Shown here one piece after another: positions 5,779 to 8,641 of a DNA stretch of 8,641 bases (its first letter is position 1; each line of letters begins with the position of its first letter). The notes under the pieces were generated by a model that did not search any database, was not told the origin of the DNA, and saw only the letters and a program-made list of their open reading frames with translations. The translations under genes and the position numbers were made by a program. Source of the stretch: an uncultured Lysobacterales bacterium (lineage in GTDB: Bacteria; Pseudomonadota; Gammaproteobacteria; Xanthomonadales; SZUA-36); assembly GCA_937995275.1 (NCBI GenBank), contig CALKKN010000159.1, positions 1-8,641 on the forward strand, given 5' to 3'.

Positions 5779-7035
5779 ATGAATCTAACCGACCTCAAGC
5801 AGAAACCGATTTCAGAATTGCTGGAAATCGCCAATGAAATGGGCCTGGAGGGCGTCGCCCGCTCCCGCAAACAGGACGTCATCTTCGGCATCCTCAAAGC
5901 ACACGCGAAGAATGGCGAGAGCATATTCGGCGATGGGGTGCTGGAGATCCTGCAGGACGGTTTCGGCTTCCTGCGCGCGGCCGGCAGTTCGTACCTGGCC
6001 GGACCCGACGACATCTACGTGTCGCCCAGCCAGATCCGGCGCTTCGCCCTGCGCACCGGCGACATGCTGTCCGGCAAGATCCGCCCGCCGAAAGACAGCG
6101 AGCGCTATTTTGCGCTGCTGAAGGTCCAGGAGATCAACTACGAGTCCCCCGACGCGGCCAAGCGCAAAATTCTGTTCGAAAACCTGACGCCGGAATTTCC
6201 CACGGAGCAGTTTGTCCTCGAGCGCGGAAGCGGCAGCACCGAGGACATCACGGCGCGCATCATCGACCTGGTTTCGCCAATCGGCAAAGGTCAGCGCGGC
6301 CTGGTGGTTTCCCCGCCGAAAGCCGGCAAAACCATCATGCTGCAGAACATTGCGACCAGCATCCGTGCCAACTATCCCGAAAGCAAGATGATCATCCTGC
6401 TGATCGACGAACGCCCCGAAGAGGTGACCGAAATGCAGCGCTCAGTCGATGCCGAGGTGATCTCGAGCACTTTCGACGAGCCCGCTTCGCGGCACGTGCA
6501 GGTGGCCGAAATGGTCATCGAGCGCGCCAAGCGCCTGGTCGAACACAAGCACGATGCGGTGATCCTGCTGGATTCCATTACCCGGTTGGCACGCGCCTAC
6601 AACACTGTTGCGCCTTCCTCGGGCAAAGTTCTTACCGGCGGCGTCGACGCCAACGCCCTGCAGCGCCCGAAGCGCTTCTTCGGCGCCGCGCGCAACATGA
6701 CGGAAGGCGGCTCGCTGACCATCATCGCAACGGCGCTGGTCGAGACCGGCTCGAAGATGGACGAGGTCATCTACGAGGAATTCAAGGGCACCGGCAACAT
6801 GGAGATTCACCTGAACCGCCGTATTGCCGAGCGCCGCACCTATCCGGCCATCGACATCAACCGCTCCGGCACGCGCCGCGAGGAACTGATGATCGGCCAG
6901 GTCCAGCTGCAGAAGATGTGGATCCTCCGCAAGCTGCTTCACCCGATGGACGAGGCGCAGGCGATCGAATTCATGCTGGACAAGATGAAGGCGACCAAGA
7001 CCAACGCCGAGTTCTTCAACTTCATGAAGCGCTGA
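5779..7035 (+). CDS. rho: Transcription termination factor Rho
   Basis: Rho is the hexameric RNA-dependent ATPase/translocase that loads on C-rich nascent RNA and releases RNA polymerase. The 418-residue product is almost the E. coli length (419) and colinear with it. It has the N-terminal helical domain, the OB-fold RNA-binding site DGFGFLR (60-66), the P-loop PPKAGKT (179-185), catalytic Glu211 in DERPEE, Walker B VILLD (261-265), the secondary RNA-binding Q-loop region SGKVLTGG (281-288), the R-loop region near 324-340 and arginine finger Arg366 in SGTRREE. All key residues are intact. The ATG at 5779 gives [10 protein letters not shown], matching E. coli MNLTELK; the frame is open for 34 further codons upstream but these look non-coding. 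The Shine-Dalgarno sequence is weak. Confidence 0.98.
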   Translation: MNLTDLKQKPISELLEIANEMGLEGVARSRKQDVIFGILKAHAKNGESIFGDGVLEILQDGFGFLRAAGSSYLAGPDDIYVSPSQIRRFALRTGDMLSGKIRPPKDSERYFALLKVQEINYESPDAAKRKILFENLTPEFPTEQFVLERGSGSTEDITARIIDLVSPIGKGQRGLVVSPPKAGKTIMLQNIATSIRANYPESKMIILLIDERPEEVTEMQRSVDAEVISSTFDEPASRHVQVAEMVIERAKRLVEHKHDAVILLDSITRLARAYNTVAPSSGKVLTGGVDANALQRPKRFFGAARNMTEGGSLTIIATALVETGSKMDEVIYEEFKGTGNMEIHLNRRIAERRTYPAIDINRSGTRREELMIGQVQLQKMWILRKLLHPMDEAQAIEFMLDKMKATKTNAEFFNFMKR

Positions 7036-7050
7036 GCGACTCATCGCTCA
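7033..7050 (+). repeat. Hairpin overlapping the rho stop codon
   Basis: TGAGCGA, which includes the rho TGA, pairs perfectly with TCGCTCA around the loop CTCA. No T-tract follows. A second hairpin, CTCGCC with GGCGAG around a 6-nt loop (7077-7094), also lacks one. They may protect the 3' end of the rho mRNA rather than terminate transcription alone. Confidence 0.5.
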
Positions 7051-7109
7051 TCCACTGGCCCGCGAAGTCGCCGGCGCTCGCCTGCCCGGGCGAGACCCCA
7101 ACCCCGAAG

Positions 7110-7121
7110 GTCCGTACGGAC
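7110..7121. repeat. 12-bp perfect palindrome GTCCGTACGGAC
   Basis: This perfect palindrome lies 122 nt before the cytochrome b561 start and about 55 nt upstream of the -10-like TAGAAT. It could be an operator, but I know no regulator for this sequence. Confidence 0.3.
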
Positions 7122-7176
7122 ACCAAGCGGCGTCTGCCTGCGTGTCCCATGGAGTCCTGCTCTCCCCCAAATGAGC

Positions 7177-7210
7177 TAGAATCGGCCGGTACATCTTGTG
7201 ACAGGACAAG
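7177..7210 (+). promoter_or_regulatory. -10-like element and inverted repeat upstream of cytochrome b561
   Basis: TAGAAT (7177-7182) matches the -10 consensus at 5 of 6 positions, but no good -35 box lies 16-18 nt upstream, so an activator may be needed if it is real. Just downstream CTTGT (7195-7199) and ACAAG (7206-7210) form an inverted repeat with a 6-nt spacer near the expected transcription start. Confidence 0.3.
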
Positions 7211-7243
7211 CGTGATCGCCATGATGGGTACCCGAGGCGGTGC

Positions 7244-7783
7244 ATGAACACGAACCGCTCCTGGAACGCGGTCGCCCGCGGCCTGCACTGGCTGATGGCC
7301 GTGCTGATCCTGCTGCAGGGACTGGTTGGCTGGATCGCCCAGGAGATGGAGCGCTCCCCGGCACGCGTGGATGCAATGACTTTTCACAAGTCGCTGGGCC
7401 TCACGTTGCTGCTCCTCCTGCTGCTGCGCCTGGCTTGGCGCTGGACACATCCCGTGCCGCCCCCGCCCGGAGGCAGCAGCACCCGGGAAATCCGCCTGGC
7501 CCGGTTGACGCACTTCGCACTCTACCTGCTGGTGGGCGCCATTGCCCTGTCGGGCTGGGTAGCGGCCTCGGCCTACGTGGTCCCCTGGAAATTGTGGTGG
7601 CTGATGCGCATGCCGCGCATCGTTGCGCCGGACAAGGCCACCTACGATCTCGCGTCCGGCGTTCACGACGCCCTGGTGGCCGTTTTCCTGGCCATACTGG
7701 CGGTGCACGTCGCGGCAGCCCTGTGGCACCATTTCGTCAAGCACGACCGCGTGCTGATCGCCATGTGGCGAGGTGAACGCTGA
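7244..7783 (+). CDS. Cytochrome b561 family di-heme membrane protein
   Basis: This is a four-helix b-type cytochrome of the CybB/YceJ family; E. coli CybB oxidises superoxide and passes electrons to ubiquinone. The 179-residue product begins with the typical RGLHW (12-16). Hydrophobic helices lie at about 14-31, 48-66, 88-109 and 140-163. Four histidines sit where the heme ligands are expected: His15, His48 (FHKS), His141 (VHDA) and His155 (VHV). The ATG at 7244 has GAGG 6 nt upstream. The stop overlaps the next ATG by one base (TGATG), so it is coupled to the YceI gene, as in the E. coli yceJ-yceI pair. Whether its activity is superoxide oxidase or another quinone-linked transfer cannot be read from sequence. 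Confidence 0.9.
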   Translation: MNTNRSWNAVARGLHWLMAVLILLQGLVGWIAQEMERSPARVDAMTFHKSLGLTLLLLLLLRLAWRWTHPVPPPPGGSSTREIRLARLTHFALYLLVGAIALSGWVAASAYVVPWKLWWLMRMPRIVAPDKATYDLASGVHDALVAVFLAILAVHVAAALWHHFVKHDRVLIAMWRGER

Positions 7784-8346
7784 TGTCCGCATACCTGCAC
7801 TGCCTGTCCGCCCTCCTGATCATCGCCGCAGCCCCTGTTGTCGCCGCGGACGCGCACTGGCAAAGCAGCATCGAGAGCAGCGAGCTCGGCTTTTCCGCCT
7901 GGTACGAGGGCGAGGAAATCCCCGGTCGTTTTTCCCGCTTCGGCGTTACGGTGACCACCGATGCCGCGACCGGCGAACCCGTCGCACTCACGGTCGACAT
8001 CGACGTGGCTTCCGCCGACATGAACGACGATGAAGTCAATCAGGAACTGGCCGAATCCGAATGGTTCGATACCGCAAACTTTCCCGCCGCGCGTTTCGTC
8101 GCCGAAAATATCCGGCCGGCCGCAACCGGCTACCTCGCCGCCGGGCGGCTGCGGATCAAGGACGTGGAGCGGTCCCTGGAAGTGCCCTTCGCCTGGCGGC
8201 CCGATGGCGACCGCACCGCACTGAGCGGTTCGGTCGACCTCTCGCGGCTGGCCTGGGAGATCGGCATTGGCGAGTGGTCCTCGGACGCAAGTCTGGCCGA
8301 CCGGGTGCGGGTGAGGTTCGAGGTCGAACTGTTTGCGGTCCCGTGA
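7783..8346 (+). CDS. Periplasmic YceI-family lipid-binding protein
   Basis: YceI-family proteins form a lipocalin-like beta barrel that binds polyisoprenoids such as ubiquinone. The 187-residue product has an export signal: a hydrophobic core at about 8-20 and a likely cleavage after VVA (21) or ADA (24). The n-region lacks Lys or Arg, which is unusual. The mature part shows the family pattern: SSELGFSAWYEGEEIPGRFSRF (31-52), DIDVASADMNDDEVNQEL (72-89), then SEWFDTANFPAARFVA (91-106), GRLRIKDVERSLEVPF (120-135) and the C-terminal DRVRVRFEVEL. Start and stop both touch neighbours: TGATG with cytochrome b561, and one base before the next GTG. The partner b561 suggests a role in quinone or redox chemistry, which is an inference. 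Confidence 0.9.
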   Translation: MSAYLHCLSALLIIAAAPVVAADAHWQSSIESSELGFSAWYEGEEIPGRFSRFGVTVTTDAATGEPVALTVDIDVASADMNDDEVNQELAESEWFDTANFPAARFVAENIRPAATGYLAAGRLRIKDVERSLEVPFAWRPDGDRTALSGSVDLSRLAWEIGIGEWSSDASLADRVRVRFEVELFAVP

Positions 8347-8347
8347 T

Positions 8348-8641
8348 GTGAAACGAGCCGCGCGCCTCGTTACCTGGCTGTTGCCCCTGCTGATATGGGG
8401 TTGTCAGCCGCAGCCGGCCGAACAGGCCGCTCCTGAACCGGCCGCTGCACCGGGCACGCCCGCCTGGCCGGACTACGACCACACTGTTCCTGCAGCTCCC
8501 GGGCAGCGCGCCTACCGGCTGGAACCGGCCGGCAGCCGGCTGGACGTCGTGGTGCGGCGAGAAGGCCCGCTGGCGCGTTTTGGACACGATCACGTCGTTT
8601 CGGCGCAGGGCCTGGAGGGTTTCGTCGTTGAGCCCGAGGTT
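8348..8641 (+). CDS. YceI-like lipoprotein (partial, N-terminal 98 residues)
   Basis: The reading frame is open from the GTG at 8348 to the right edge and is not closed within the window. It begins MKRAARLVTWLLPLLIWGC: a basic n-region, a hydrophobic core and a lipobox-like IWGC with Cys19 as the predicted lipidated residue. Trp at -2 is atypical. A Pro/Ala/Glu-rich linker (about 20-52) follows, then YRLEPAGSRLDVVV (56-69) and GPLARFGHDHVVSA (73-86), which resemble the first strands of a YceI domain of the GHDH-containing type. The start follows the preceding stop by one base, and no clear ribosome binding site is seen, so translation is probably coupled. The function is inferred from the neighbours; the YceI assignment rests on a short segment. 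Confidence 0.75.
   Translation, partial: MKRAARLVTWLLPLLIWGCQPQPAEQAAPEPAAAPGTPAWPDYDHTVPAAPGQRAYRLEPAGSRLDVVVRREGPLARFGHDHVVSAQGLEGFVVEPEV

Noticed and set aside
7022..7792. A 256-codon minus-strand open frame opposite cytochrome b561
   Set aside because: It is a His/Gln/Arg-rich shadow of the b561 gene, which has heme histidines, membrane helices and a ribosome binding site.
8156..8593. A 145-codon minus-strand open frame opposite the two YceI genes
   Set aside because: It spans the junction of two convincing plus-strand genes and has no domain signal.
1..8641. A novel defence, mobile or secretion system
   Set aside because: Every sizeable coding region is a recognisable housekeeping or envelope family, and there are no integrases, transposases, direct-repeat arrays or composition shifts.

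Overview
The window reads as ordinary chromosome of a GC-rich gammaproteobacterium. RpoH, FtsE, RhlB, TrxA and Rho all look like close relatives of the E. coli proteins. The N-terminus of the first gene resembles the fused aspartokinase/diaminopimelate decarboxylase (LysAC) known from Xanthomonas, Xylella and relatives, so a Xanthomonadales/Lysobacterales-like lineage is the best guess, though not proven. There is no rRNA, tRNA, CRISPR array, insertion sequence, phage gene or atypical-composition island. I found no candidate for a new multi-gene system. The unexplained signals are regulatory or structural.

Layout. From 4859 down to 1 everything is on the minus strand, in the order rhlB (DEAD-box RNA helicase), ftsE and ftsX (divisome ABC complex), rpoH (heat-shock sigma-32), then the first 235 codons of an aspartokinase gene that runs off the left edge. 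ftsE and ftsX overlap by 4 nt, and rhlB ends 28 nt before ftsE. The 212-nt ftsX-rpoH gap holds a very good match to a sigma-E promoter and a likely extended -10 sigma-70 promoter. A 10-bp hairpin lies between rpoH and the aspartokinase gene. From 5119 rightward everything is on the plus strand: trxA (thioredoxin 1), a 333-nt structured leader, rho (termination factor), a 208-nt gap with several inverted repeats, then a tight cassette of cytochrome b561, a periplasmic YceI-family protein and a second YceI-like lipoprotein cut by the right edge.

How it fits together. The divergent rhlB / trxA-rho arrangement matches E. coli, and ftsE-ftsX-rpoH matches the E. coli ftsYEX-rpoH cluster, but here the two blocks are joined and ftsY is absent. 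FtsEX couples cell division to peptidoglycan hydrolysis. RpoH drives heat-shock transcription and appears to be fed by envelope stress through sigma-E. RhlB and Rho act on RNA. TrxA is the general disulfide reductant. The b561/YceI cassette probably handles quinone-linked electron transfer at the inner membrane and periplasm.
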